Below are positions 1 through 7,590 of a stretch of DNA of 35,568 bases, in pieces. The notes under the pieces were generated by a model. That model was not told the origin of the DNA. It was given only the letters and a program-made list of their open reading frames with translations, and did no database searches. The stretch covers positions 1 through 35,568 of the forward strand of contig CABXGK010000006.1 in the NCBI GenBank assembly GCA_902511735.1, read 5' to 3'. The position numbers were made by a program, and so were the translations under genes. Positions within the stretch are counted from its first letter, which is position 1; the number at the start of each line of letters is the position of its first letter. This stretch comes from an uncultured marine group I thaumarchaeote (lineage in GTDB: Archaea; Thermoproteota; Nitrososphaeria; Nitrososphaerales; Nitrosopumilaceae).

Positions 1-1
1 A

Positions 2-45
2 GGACTTGTTCCTGATTTTGAGTTGAAGATTTCAAAACCATTATG
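2..45 (+). CDS. possible 3' end of a gene entering from the left edge
   Basis: Frame 2 of the plus strand is open from the window edge and reads GLVPDFELKISKPL before a TGA at 43-45. Codon use is typical of the neighbours. The piece is only 14 residues, so no function can be assigned. A competing reading is a minus-strand gene starting at the ATG at 41 (MVLKSSTQ...) and running off the left edge. The sequence shown cannot decide between them. Confidence 0.3.
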
Positions 46-46
46 A

Positions 47-346
47 TTAATTTTTAGAAAACCGAATATTTGAAATTGCAAATATACAAAATGTAATTCC
101 TCCTAAAATTATAGCACCACCAATTGCAAATTCAATTTTTAATCTATTGTGAATTTCTTTTTGTTCAGATTCTAAGGTGGCATAAAGTTCGGTGCCCATA
201 TTATCAAAATATTGTATTTGAGGATAATCGAAAACAACTATGAATGAGCCTAAAATTAACAGAATAACTCCAATGAAAAACCATGTAGGGTTTTGTATTT
301 TTAACAAGTATTTTTTGAAAAAAAGAATCAAAGATAAATTGTTCAT
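47..346 (-). CDS. small membrane protein with two transmembrane segments
   Basis: A 99-residue protein from the ATG at 346. A TTG five codons upstream (361) is the alternative start. Two hydrophobic segments are visible, one around residues 22-40 (WFFIGVILLILGSFIVV) and one around residues 71-90 (IGGAIILGGITFCIFAI). They are separated by a polar, acidic stretch that includes TLESEQKEIHNRLK. The layout suggests a short helical hairpin in the membrane with both ends on the same side. I recognise no family. It is transcribed away from the plus-strand genes at 380 and 493. Confidence 0.6.
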   Translation of the reverse strand: MNNLSLILFFKKYLLKIQNPTWFFIGVILLILGSFIVVFDYPQIQYFDNMGTELYATLESEQKEIHNRLKIEFAIGGAIILGGITFCIFAISNIRFSKN

Positions 347-379
347 ACTGCTTATATTCAAAATTCACTTAGTCTATAC

Positions 380-451
380 ATGAAAACAAACCAAAATAAT
401 GATTCAGTATATGATTACTCTGGACTTTTCATTGATGACGAAGAATTCTAA
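380..451 (+). CDS. possible 23-residue acidic micro-protein
   Basis: ATG at 380 followed by MKTNQNNDSVYDYSGLFIDD and EEF, stop at 449-451. It lies alone in the gap before the gene at 493 and is too short for standard ORF calling. Composition is polar then acidic, with no membrane segment. It could equally be a chance ORF in the leader of the downstream gene. No clear ribosome binding site is seen. Confidence 0.25.
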   Translation: MKTNQNNDSVYDYSGLFIDDEEF

Positions 452-492
452 TTCTAGCCTATCAAGTCAGGATCTAGTCTTATATTATCCAG

Positions 493-726
493 ATGAGAAA
501 ACTACCCATGAAGCTTTTCTTGGACTTTGATCCTTGTGTGGAATGTAAAGAGATGATGACTGAATTGTCATCTGAAGAGATGCTTTTTGCAGATGATGAA
601 ACTAGAGCAGATGTTTCAGCAAAGTTCCTTAGACACTTAACATACAACCACAATGAGGTTGTAAAAGCTGTAATGTCAGAAGTAAAAAGTCAACAAAGAA
701 GTCCTGAATTTGACTTGTACAAGTAG
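493..726 (+). CDS. conserved-looking small protein with a CxxC pair
   Basis: A 77-residue protein; a second ATG five codons in (508, MKLFLDFD) is an equally good start. A single C-V-E-C motif near residue 15 could bind a metal or act in redox chemistry, but no second Cys or His pair is present, so a complete zinc site within one chain is not evident. The rest is charged and predicted helical. It ends one base before the convergent dus gene. No function can be assigned. Confidence 0.65.
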   Translation: MRKLPMKLFLDFDPCVECKEMMTELSSEEMLFADDETRADVSAKFLRHLTYNHNEVVKAVMSEVKSQQRSPEFDLYK

Positions 727-1692
727 TTAGGCAGTCACTTTTTGTAAAAGTAGTTCTTTTAGATTATCAGTATTTGTTGCAGCGCTGAGTCTATTTCGAA
801 GTTGTGCACCGCCTACAGTACCTTTTGTGAATCTAATGGCTTGTTGTTTGATATTTGCAAATCTAATATTGTATTTTTCTGTCAATTCAAGATATGTAAC
901 GAAGGCTTCTAGTCTGTCTGTAAGCGTATATTCTTTGTATTTTCCAAATTCAAGATAATCATTAATTTGTTCAAAAATGAATGGATTTCCCATTGCACCT
1001 CTACCAATCATCAGATAGTCACATCCAGTGTAATCAAGAACCTTTTTTGCAATTTCAGGAGATGTAATATCACCATTTCCAACTACAGGAACTGAAACAT
1101 TTTGTTTTAATTTTTTAATCATATCCCAATCAGAATGACCAGAATATCCTTGAGAAACAGTTCGTGGATGCAAAGTCATCATTTGAATTCCTTCTTGTTC
1201 TGCAATTTTTGAAATTTCTAAAAAGAGATATTTGTTTTCCTCAGTTACTCCCATTCTCATTTTTAGAGATACAGGTTTTTTGACAGTATTAACTAAAGTG
1301 CGAAATATTTCTCTTGTAAGATCAGCATTTTGTAATAATGCCCCACCGGCCATTTGTTTTGTAATGTGTGGTGCAGGGCACCCCATGTTGTAATCAATCA
1401 TATCAAAATGTGGTTCTACAATTTTTGCAGCTTTTTCTAATGCGACAATGTCAGAACCAAACAATTGAACAGATAATGGGCGTTCTTTTTCAGAAAATTC
1501 AATAAATTCAGTAATATTTTTTGATTGAGATTCTAATTGATCATGTTTTGCAACTATTGCATTAACACTAGTTAATTCAGTTACAACAAGACCTGCACCC
1601 ATTTTTTTACACATTATTCGTAATGCAGGATCACTGACTCCAGCCATAGGAGCCAAAAATGCCTTACTTGTGAAGTTTGGAAGTTGGGCCAT
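727..1692 (-). CDS. dus: tRNA-dihydrouridine synthase
   Basis: A 321-residue FMN flavoenzyme that reduces uridine to dihydrouridine in tRNA using NAD(P)H. Visible motifs in order: the N-terminal APMAGVSD (14-21), the catalytic-cysteine loop NMGCPAPHITKQMAGGAL with Cys105 as the expected proton donor, the FMN-binding SLKMRMG (Lys144), TLHPRT (His175), GNGDI near 205-209, and the phosphate-binding MIGRGAMGNPF near 228-238. Length matches the family (about 310-340). Which tRNA position it modifies cannot be told from sequence alone. It starts with ATG. The plus-strand gene at 1744 is divergent, with about 50 bases between them. Confidence 0.95.
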   Translation of the reverse strand: MAQLPNFTSKAFLAPMAGVSDPALRIMCKKMGAGLVVTELTSVNAIVAKHDQLESQSKNITEFIEFSEKERPLSVQLFGSDIVALEKAAKIVEPHFDMIDYNMGCPAPHITKQMAGGALLQNADLTREIFRTLVNTVKKPVSLKMRMGVTEENKYLFLEISKIAEQEGIQMMTLHPRTVSQGYSGHSDWDMIKKLKQNVSVPVVGNGDITSPEIAKKVLDYTGCDYLMIGRGAMGNPFIFEQINDYLEFGKYKEYTLTDRLEAFVTYLELTEKYNIRFANIKQQAIRFTKGTVGGAQLRNRLSAATNTDNLKELLLQKVTA

Positions 1693-1743
1693 ATGATAGA
1701 TCTGTCGAATTGTTAATTAAATCTAGATTTCATAAATTATGTA

Positions 1744-2025
1744 ATGTTAGTGGATAAGAAAATTTTAGCAGGGGGAATTTTGATGATTGTAGTTGGAATG
1801 ATACTTTCAGGAGTATTAACAGACATGACGCCAATCGGTAGAGAAGGAATGACAGAAGAAGAAAAATACGAATTTCTGATTAATGAAAGAGAAAATGAGG
1901 ATTTTAAAACACTTGCAGGAATTTTAGTCGGAGTTGGATTTTTACTAATCTTGATTAGTTTTGGAGCACGCAGAAAAAGAAAAGGCGGTGCAAAGAAAAC
2001 TGAGAAGAAACCTGCAACTAAGTAA
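1744..2025 (+). CDS. small membrane protein with basic C-terminal tail
   Basis: A 93-residue protein with two hydrophobic segments. The first is near residues 8-27 (ILAGGILMIVVGMILSGVL), the second near residues 58-75 (LAGILVGVGFLLILISF). An acidic linker (EEEKYEFLINERENEDF) separates them, and a strongly basic tail ends in KKTEKKPATK. By the positive-inside rule the tail should be cytoplasmic. It overlaps the last 8 bases of the convergent radical SAM gene. Unknown family. Confidence 0.7.
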   Translation: MLVDKKILAGGILMIVVGMILSGVLTDMTPIGREGMTEEEKYEFLINERENEDFKTLAGILVGVGFLLILISFGARRKRKGGAKKTEKKPATK

Positions 2026-3118
2026 ATGTCTGAAGAGTTTCAAAGTAAGTATTTCGCTGAATAGGTTTTCTGCCAATCTCTTTTGCCAGATTTGCCAGTT
2101 CTAATACTGAGGAATTAGTAGGCTTGCCTGCTGCGCGATAAATTTCTTCAGAAAATGCAGTTCCTACCAAGTCATTTCCTCCGTGAGATAATGCAACTTG
2201 AGCAAGTTTTGTTCCGTATGCAACCCAGTAAACAGAAATATTTTTGAGAGTTTGTGCAAGCATTAATCTCGATAATGCAATAATTTTCAAATCATAAATT
2301 GATGATGATTCATGTGTGACTTTGTGCTCTTTTTCAAGCTCAGTATTATCTAAACTAAATTTCAATGGAATTAAAGTAATGAATCCATTAGTCTTTTTTT
2401 GTAATTCTCTAATCTTAATGAGATGATCAACTATATGTTCTGGTTTTTCTATATGACCATAAAGCATAGTAACATTGCTTTTAATTCCAAGATTATGTGC
2501 TATCTCGATTGTATCAAGCCATTGTTGTCCAGAACATTTACCTCGAATGATTTTTGTTCTAATACCAGGATGAAATAATTCAGCCCCTCCTCCAGGCATT
2601 GTATCAAGACCCGCATCTTTTAATCGAGATAAAATTTCAGTAACAGAATTTTTTGTTAGTTTTGAGAGAAAGAAAATTTCTGCTGCAGTAAATGCCTTGA
2701 TAGTCATGTCAGGATGTTTTTGTTTTATTGTAGACATCATCTGCTCATAATAATCAAGTTGTAAATCAGGATGAAATCCTCCTACAATGTGTACTTCAGT
2801 TGCACCTAAATCTTTTGCAGCTGCAACTCGTTTTTCTATTTGATCAGGAGTAAGTGTATATGCATCATCTTCTCCTCCTTTACGATAAAATGCACACATT
2901 TGACAACTGGCAGCACAAAGATTAGTGTAATTCATGTAATAAGATGCTGCAAAGGATACAGTATCACCTACAAGTTTTTTCCTTACAATGTCAGCTGCTG
3001 CACCAATGACATGAAGGTTATCATCATTTAGTATCTCTATACCGTCATCAAAGGTTAATTCTTCACCATTTATGGCATGTTCAATTGCAGTTGAACTTCC
3101 AACTAGTTCTTCTAACAT
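2018..3118 (-). CDS. radical SAM enzyme of the MqnE/CofH family (aminofutalosine synthase-like)
   Basis: A 366-residue protein from the ATG at 3118; an upstream ATG (3169) would add 17 hydrophobic residues that do not fit the family start. The radical SAM CxxxCxxC is at about residues 68-75 (NLCAASCQMCAF) and binds the 4Fe-4S cluster that cleaves SAM. Further family motifs are EVHIVGGFHPDL, KAFTAAEI, GLDTMPGGGAELF, SNVTMLYGH and the late AYGTKLAQVALSHGGNDLVGT. The GGGAE box is more like MqnE (futalosine menaquinone pathway) than CofH (F420), whose equivalent is usually GTAAE. AOA are reported to use menaquinone-type quinones, which fits, but no other mqn or cof gene lies nearby, so the substrate is unproven. 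Confidence 0.85.
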   Translation of the reverse strand: MLEELVGSSTAIEHAINGEELTFDDGIEILNDDNLHVIGAAADIVRKKLVGDTVSFAASYYMNYTNLCAASCQMCAFYRKGGEDDAYTLTPDQIEKRVAAAKDLGATEVHIVGGFHPDLQLDYYEQMMSTIKQKHPDMTIKAFTAAEIFFLSKLTKNSVTEILSRLKDAGLDTMPGGGAELFHPGIRTKIIRGKCSGQQWLDTIEIAHNLGIKSNVTMLYGHIEKPEHIVDHLIKIRELQKKTNGFITLIPLKFSLDNTELEKEHKVTHESSSIYDLKIIALSRLMLAQTLKNISVYWVAYGTKLAQVALSHGGNDLVGTAFSEEIYRAAGKPTNSSVLELANLAKEIGRKPIQRNTYFETLQTFT

Positions 3119-3170
3119 AGATGAGTTACTAAAAGTGAAAATATAAAACAATGTAAATTTAATTTTCAAT

Positions 3171-3338
3171 ATGGTATTGCCTTTAGTCGACGAAGATAAG
3201 CCAAAATGCTTTTTGTGTCATGATACATTTGATGACTATGAAAATCTACGAAAACACCAAGATACAGCACATAAGGATTATTTTGAATACCATGAAAAGA
3301 AGAGAGGTCCAGCCCCAGGCGATGTTTCTATTTTTTAG
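3171..3338 (+). CDS. small C2H2 zinc-finger protein
   Basis: A 55-residue ORF starting at ATG 3171 and ending TAG 3336-3338. It holds one textbook C2H2 finger, CFLC-x12-HQDTAH, spaced Cx2Cx12Hx4H, at residues 13-34, followed by an aromatic and basic helix (KDYFEYHEKKR). The hydrophobic core positions expected of a finger (F in DTF, L in ENL) are in place. It is divergent from the radical SAM gene (52 bases between starts) and overlaps the 3' end of the TPR gene by 11 bases. A single finger plus basic tail could bind DNA, RNA or a protein partner. Confidence 0.75.
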   Translation: MVLPLVDEDKPKCFLCHDTFDDYENLRKHQDTAHKDYFEYHEKKRGPAPGDVSIF

Positions 3339-3813
3339 ATTTTTGTGATTTTAATAGTTCCAGAGCCTTTTGTTTGCCTAAATTTGCTAAATCATAGTCC
3401 TTGTCTATTGTAAGTGCCTTTTTGAAACAAGATAAAGCAGATGCGAGTTCGCCGATTTCACCAAGTGACATTCCCTTACATGCAAGTGCCATTGCAAAAC
3501 GAGGTTTTATTTTTAGAGCCAAATCATAGCACTCAACAGCATCAAGAAATTTTGATTTTGCATGTAACAAGGTGCCTTTTCCAATTAATGCATCTAGATT
3601 TTTTGAATCTTCATTTAAAACAACATTGTAAATTTGAAATGATTGCGAATTTTTTCCCATTCTTTGTAAGGTGGCAGCTTTGTCCAGTAATGCAGGTATG
3701 TTTTTTGGATCAGAATTTAAAATTTTATCATATAGAAGTAAAGCTTCTTCATATTCCTCATCTTCTGCAAGATCGGATGCTTGTTCCAACATTTTTTGGA
3801 ATTTGTTTTCCAC
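3328..3813 (-). CDS. tetratricopeptide repeat (TPR) protein
   Basis: A 161-residue soluble protein made almost wholly of about four TPR units: EEALLLYDKILNSDPKN, SQSFQIYNVVLNEDSKN, LDAVECYDLALKIKPRF and ASALSCFKKALTIDKDY, each with the Ala/Gly-small and Pro-terminated pattern of the family. TPRs form a superhelix that binds peptides of partner proteins. The start is a GTG at 3813; an ATG at 3792 (MLEQASDLAEDEEY) is also possible. No enzymatic domain, signal peptide or membrane segment is present, so it probably acts as a cytoplasmic scaffold. The partner is unknown. Confidence 0.85.
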   Translation of the reverse strand: MENKFQKMLEQASDLAEDEEYEEALLLYDKILNSDPKNIPALLDKAATLQRMGKNSQSFQIYNVVLNEDSKNLDALIGKGTLLHAKSKFLDAVECYDLALKIKPRFAMALACKGMSLGEIGELASALSCFKKALTIDKDYDLANLGKQKALELLKSQKSKK

Positions 3814-3842
3814 TAGTTTTATGAATAATTCCTAGATAATAT

Positions 3843-4556
3843 TTATTTTCGTTTAATTTTTCTGTATATTGAGAACCCTATTAGAAAGAAAATTCCAGAA
3901 ATAATTCCAACAAATATTACAAGTGGATTAAAATCTTCAGAAAAGTATCTTGATTCAAGCCATGCATTAGGCAATACAGTGACAAAATCATTTCCAGAAA
4001 AATCTTCTACATATCCAATAGCAAGCGCTAATTTCCCAGAGGACCCTTCCTTATCAAAAACTGCCATATAGTAAGTGCCAGGAGCTTCTAGTTGAAGATC
4101 AATTTCTTGACGTTCCCAATATGTGATTTGCCCAAATGGCTCATAGAACTCTTTTGAGGGGATTGAACCATTATAATCAAAAACATAAGCATCATATCCA
4201 TCAGGCGTAGAATAATCAAAATTTTTGTCAGTATCCATTACTTTAAGCTCATCCACCAAATCAAGGAATGTTGAAGGTCCTATCAGTACAAGTGAAGGTG
4301 TAAAATTTTCCAAATGTTCTAATTTCGGAATAACAATACTGCTGTAAAGTCTATCATCTTTTTTTGCATCAAATTTGTAAAACAATGCTTTATTTTCTAA
4401 CTCTTCATACATAGCCCAAGAAATTACAGGATCAGGTATTTCCAATGCAGATTCATAATCAATGTTAGTTCCATCTGTAGGAATCAGTTTATGTCCAAAC
4501 GCAGATGCAGGAATCATTAACAAATAAAATAGTCCTATAATGATAATTTTCTGCAT
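3843..4556 (-). CDS. secreted, C-terminally membrane-anchored protein
   Basis: A 237-residue protein from ATG 4556, which places a signal peptide (MQKIIIIGLFYLLMIPASAFG) at the very start; an upstream in-frame start would add 23 residues and bury it. The middle is a beta-rich extracellular domain with many aromatic and acidic residues, for example WAMYEELENKALFYKFDAKK and EAPGTYYMAVFDKEGSSGKL. A C-terminal hydrophobic helix (FVGIISGIFFLIGFSIY) is followed by basic RKIKRK, typical of a type I anchor with a short cytoplasmic tail. Similar architectures are common in archaeal surface proteins. No enzymatic motif is visible. Confidence 0.7.
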   Translation of the reverse strand: MQKIIIIGLFYLLMIPASAFGHKLIPTDGTNIDYESALEIPDPVISWAMYEELENKALFYKFDAKKDDRLYSSIVIPKLEHLENFTPSLVLIGPSTFLDLVDELKVMDTDKNFDYSTPDGYDAYVFDYNGSIPSKEFYEPFGQITYWERQEIDLQLEAPGTYYMAVFDKEGSSGKLALAIGYVEDFSGNDFVTVLPNAWLESRYFSEDFNPLVIFVGIISGIFFLIGFSIYRKIKRK

Positions 4557-4606
4557 ATACTCTATGATATTTTGAGAATTTAACAGATGGATTTCATTTA
4601 ATGTAG

Positions 4607-4622
4607 TGCCTAATTTTAGGCA
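4607..4622. repeat. 16-bp palindrome between divergent genes
   Basis: TGCCTAATTTTAGGCA has perfect 7-base arms (TGCCTAA / TTAGGCA) around TT. It lies in the divergent gap between the anchored secreted protein (start 4556) and the plus-strand gene at 4689, at a spacing suitable for an operator for either gene. It overlaps one copy of the AGTGCYAA-like motif described in the findings. No poly-T follows, so it is not a terminator. Confidence 0.4.
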
Positions 4623-4654
4623 CAAATACTAGTGCTAACAAATAATTTTTCTAT

Positions 4655-4664
4655 GTTTATTAAA
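4655..4664 (+). promoter_or_regulatory. possible TATA box for the gene at 4689
   Basis: TTTATTAAAT lies about 25-30 bases before ATG 4689. That distance would give a leaderless or nearly leaderless transcript, the common archaeal arrangement, and supports that start over the GTG at 4632. Confidence 0.35.
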
Positions 4665-4688
4665 TATCCTATTTTTTATGTAATTTTC

Positions 4689-5024
4689 ATGCATTTAAAA
4701 TTACCATTCAAATTAAAAATATTGTATCTCACTCAAGATGAGAATACCTTTCAAGGAAAAGCAGTCTTTCATGAAAAAGATTACCCAATGAATGTAAATT
4801 CAAACAAAGAAGAAAAAACTATCAGAGTCCCATTTTCAGTAATGGGAGTAACTGAAAATAAAATACTAGTAAGATTTTCAGGACCGTCAGGAGTTTATGT
4901 TGAGGATTATCTAAAATTCAAAGGAAAATCAGAAGGAATAGAAATTGAATCTGACATCATATCGGATGAGATTTCAAATAATCAAGATAAATTACTGGAT
5001 ACTTTAGAAATATTTGTTAAATAA
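4689..5024 (+). CDS. hypothetical protein, beta-rich
   Basis: A 111-residue protein from ATG 4689. In-frame starts at 4632 (GTG) and 4653 (ATG) would add a hydrophobic leader that looks like untranslated promoter sequence. The body alternates hydrophobic and charged residues as in beta strands (LKILYLTQDENTFQGKAVF, ENKILVRFSGPSGVYVEDYL) and ends in an acidic helix. No recognised domain. It abuts the convergent 2OG oxygenase gene with no gap (5024/5025). Confidence 0.5.
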   Translation: MHLKLPFKLKILYLTQDENTFQGKAVFHEKDYPMNVNSNKEEKTIRVPFSVMGVTENKILVRFSGPSGVYVEDYLKFKGKSEGIEIESDIISDEISNNQDKLLDTLEIFVK

Positions 5025-5768
5025 TCAAGCCCAAGAATAAAGATAATTTTTTGATATTTCACCAAAGAAAAATCCAAGCGTTATGCGAGACTTTGTTCCA
5101 ACTACAGATTCTATCTGATGATAGAATTTTGGATTAAAAATAATCATATTTCCTTCAATAGGTAAAATTTTTGTTTTAAAAATATTTTTAACTAATTCAG
5201 AAGAATATCCAAATTCAGGTTCACGCATATATTCATCTTTTTTATTCCACATTTTTTGGAATATTGTTAATTCACCTCCATTTATGGGTGATTGAAGATA
5301 AAGGATTGCAGATAGTTGATTTTCAAGATGACTCACATTATATTCATTCATTTCAAAATTAGAATTGTCACGATGTAAATGCACAGAATCATTAGAACTA
5401 TGAATTCGTATTACAGCATCAGAATAACTCATGCCATTTTCAATTGCAGTAGATATTTGTTTTTTAAATAATTTTGAGATTTTTTGACGCATTATAACTA
5501 AAGGAGACATATAATCTAGAAATAATTTTTTAAAAAATTCATTTGACGTTTGTGCATTAAAAAAATATTTTGGCTTTTCATATATGTGGGAGCTTAAAGA
5601 AGTGCCAAATTTTGAAGTTCCATTATTCATAGAGGTGTTTAAAATTTTTTTAGAAATTACAGCACAGTTCTCTTTTGATATAATTTCAGGAATTATCAAA
5701 GCAGGTATTTTTCCAGTAGTCAGATCATCATATTGAATAGATTTGGAAATGAGTTGAGGACTCCACAT
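5025..5768 (-). CDS. 2-oxoglutarate/Fe(II)-dependent oxygenase (prolyl 4-hydroxylase-like)
   Basis: A 247-residue protein of the 2OG-Fe(II) oxygenase superfamily, which couples 2-oxoglutarate decarboxylation to substrate hydroxylation. The iron facial triad is visible: HLHRD (His132, Asp134) and the distal His217 in FYHQIESV. The 2OG carboxylate-binding Arg228 follows in TKSRITLGFFFGE. The region between holds the family pattern SAILYLQSPINGGELTIF. The start is the ATG at 5768, which shares its A with the stop of the upstream small gene (TAATG), so the two are translationally coupled. The substrate, protein or small molecule, cannot be told from the sequence. Confidence 0.85.
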   Translation of the reverse strand: MWSPQLISKSIQYDDLTTGKIPALIIPEIISKENCAVISKKILNTSMNNGTSKFGTSLSSHIYEKPKYFFNAQTSNEFFKKLFLDYMSPLVIMRQKISKLFKKQISTAIENGMSYSDAVIRIHSSNDSVHLHRDNSNFEMNEYNVSHLENQLSAILYLQSPINGGELTIFQKMWNKKDEYMREPEFGYSSELVKNIFKTKILPIEGNMIIFNPKFYHQIESVVGTKSRITLGFFFGEISKNYLYSWA

Positions 5769-6055
5769 TAGTATCCTCCAGCACCAGAGTGAGATACCAC
5801 ACATACTAGCCTATTTTCAGAATTCCTGCCTGAAATTTCACATTTTACAAATTTATCCTTTAAATTTTCCTCAATTTGTGGAACGCTTCTAGATTTTTCA
5901 TCAATAGGAATACTTGGAATATCGATTTCAACGAAATTGATTTCTTCAACATCTTGATAGATATCTTTGTTTGTATCTTTTTGATGTGAAACATTCATCT
6001 CAAATGAATTATTTGATAAAATTTTTGTCACTGTGCCCCAAATTATATCTGACAT
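5768..6055 (-). CDS. small protein with SNase/OB-like pattern, coupled to the 2OG oxygenase
   Basis: A 95-residue protein. The opening IIWGTVTKILSNNSFEMNV followed by EIDIPSIP and KFVKCEISGRNSENRLVCVV resembles the beta-barrel of thermonuclease-like (SNase) OB folds, where a G-x-V-x-x-(V/I)-x-D-G-D-T strand is followed by I-D-(A/T)-P. The acidic and arginine catalytic residues of true SNases are not seen, so it is probably a non-catalytic OB fold. This is my inference from pattern only. Its stop overlaps the start of the downstream oxygenase (TAATG), indicating one transcript and perhaps a shared job. Confidence 0.6.
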   Translation of the reverse strand: MSDIIWGTVTKILSNNSFEMNVSHQKDTNKDIYQDVEEINFVEIDIPSIPIDEKSRSVPQIEENLKDKFVKCEISGRNSENRLVCVVSHSGAGGY

Positions 6056-6082
6056 TTTTCATTATAAGAAAAAGATGAGATG

Positions 6083-7051
6083 TTATGGAACAACTACTAG
6101 ATCCAAAGGAAGATCCATACTTCCAAATGGTTCAGATATTCTCAAGTAGTAATCTTTGTTAGAATCATACTCAAAGTTTTCATAACTTCCATAACCTATT
6201 GCAGGTCCCCATAAAATATTTGCAAATTTGGCTTGACCTGGTTTTAGTACAATGTTACCAGATGTGAAATCAGAGCCAGAGTTTACCCATTTGTGTCCAC
6301 CATCCCATACAGAATAATTACAAATTGAAGGACTTGTACACATCAATGTTTCATTTGATGTACCAGTGTTTTGAACCAACACTTGTAGGTTTAAGAGAGC
6401 TTGTCCAGTTGCAGTGTATGCAATGTTATTGTATTGTTTAACTCCCTTTCTAGTATCCTCTTGCCAGTTTGAAACATAATAATATGCTACGTTGCCAAGT
6501 TGGTATTTTTGACCTTCATTCATGTATGTTTTTAATTTGTATTCATCTTTGATTGTTTTTTCACATTCACGGATTTCTCTTTTATTTTCTCCACCTTGAC
6601 ATTGTACTAACATTTCATCAAGTTCGGCATTACCAGATGATTGTGATTTAGTAGTTTCTTTAGGAGTTTCTTGATATTGTGATTTTGAGGCACCATCATC
6701 ACTAACAGCGCCTGCACTAACTTTCATGATTCCCATTTTAATTAAATATTGTAAGGCGTTAACAAAGTCGTTTTCAGTTAGTGTGCCATCTGCCCACCAT
6801 CCTGCATTATTTTTTACCCAACTAGGAATAGTATCAGTATCTCCAGAACTTCTAGTAGTTGATGGAACACTGATTATGCCCTGTTCAATCATGTACTGGA
6901 CACCAGAAACAAATGCTGTATCATCAATTTGGCCTTCAGCCCACCATCCTGCGTTATTTTTTACCCAATCAGGAACATTGTTTGCATCTACACTGGCAAC
7001 CATTGAGGTCAATAGTAAAACACTTGCAATTCCTGCGAGTAGAACTTTCAT
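6083..7051 (-). CDS. secreted protein with two AGWW modules and a C-terminal DUF4352-like beta domain
   Basis: A 322-residue protein with a signal peptide (MKVLLAGIASVLLLTSMVASVDA). Two copies of a module of about 37 residues follow: VPDWVKNNAGWWAEGQIDD... at about 26-62 and IPSWVKNNAGWWADGTLTE... at about 75-111. Each pairs the Trp-rich start with a helix ending (F)xxxxQY(M/L)I. A low-complexity Ser/Thr/Gln linker leads to a C-terminal beta domain (about 175-322; KYQLGNVAYYYVSNW, NLQVLVQNTGTSNE) resembling DUF4352/telokin-like extracellular domains. No membrane anchor is present, so it is likely released or wall-associated. The same module recurs in the protease gene at 21794. Confidence 0.75.
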   Translation of the reverse strand: MKVLLAGIASVLLLTSMVASVDANNVPDWVKNNAGWWAEGQIDDTAFVSGVQYMIEQGIISVPSTTRSSGDTDTIPSWVKNNAGWWADGTLTENDFVNALQYLIKMGIMKVSAGAVSDDGASKSQYQETPKETTKSQSSGNAELDEMLVQCQGGENKREIRECEKTIKDEYKLKTYMNEGQKYQLGNVAYYYVSNWQEDTRKGVKQYNNIAYTATGQALLNLQVLVQNTGTSNETLMCTSPSICNYSVWDGGHKWVNSGSDFTSGNIVLKPGQAKFANILWGPAIGYGSYENFEYDSNKDYYLRISEPFGSMDLPLDLVVVP

Positions 7052-7152
7052 TAAACAATTTTTTTCAATTACAATATATAAACAAGTGCTAATTGCCCAA
7101 CTAGTGCCAACATCATCCTTAGACTTTAATTCAATAAATTTTCAAAAAATGT

Positions 7153-7590
7153 ATGTCAAAGTTTTCCTTTACAAAAATAGTAGATATTGATCGAGACGAA
7201 TTTTTTGCAATCAGTACAAATTATGAAAAATTTACAGAAATACTTCCAGAATATTTTCTAGATTTAAAAATAATTGAAAGCGAAGGAAATGTAACTAAGG
7301 TTTTTGAAACTTTGAAATTTCTTGGAAAAACAGTTAATGTTACTACAGAACACATAGTAGAAAAACCAGACAGGCATATTGTTAAGATGCTAGATGGACA
7401 AGCAAAAGGTACAATTTTTGATGAGAGATATGAAAAAGTTGGAGATAAGACAAAAGTTACAATTGAAGTGGATTTTGTACTATCAGGAGGATTAAAGATT
7501 TTAGCAATGTTTGCTAAAAATAAAATCGAAAGTAGTATGAAAATTGTTTTAGATGAATTTGCAAATTATGCAAAAAAACACTCACAATGA
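7153..7590 (+). CDS. SRPBCC (START-like) family protein
   Basis: A 145-residue protein whose whole length matches the SRPBCC/polyketide-cyclase-like helix-grip fold. It has an N-terminal strand then helix DRDEFFAISTNYEKFTEILPEYF, a run of antiparallel strands (LKIIESEGNVTKVFETLKFL, VNVTTEHIVEKPDRHIVKML, TIFDERYEKVGDKTKVTIEV), and a long C-terminal helix. The W/Y..Y.KF.EILP pattern is typical of the COQ10/ribosome-toxin-like branch that binds hydrophobic ligands. The ligand is unknown. Its end overlaps the convergent FAD enzyme gene by 9 bases. Confidence 0.75.
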   Translation: MSKFSFTKIVDIDRDEFFAISTNYEKFTEILPEYFLDLKIIESEGNVTKVFETLKFLGKTVNVTTEHIVEKPDRHIVKMLDGQAKGTIFDERYEKVGDKTKVTIEVDFVLSGGLKILAMFAKNKIESSMKIVLDEFANYAKKHSQ

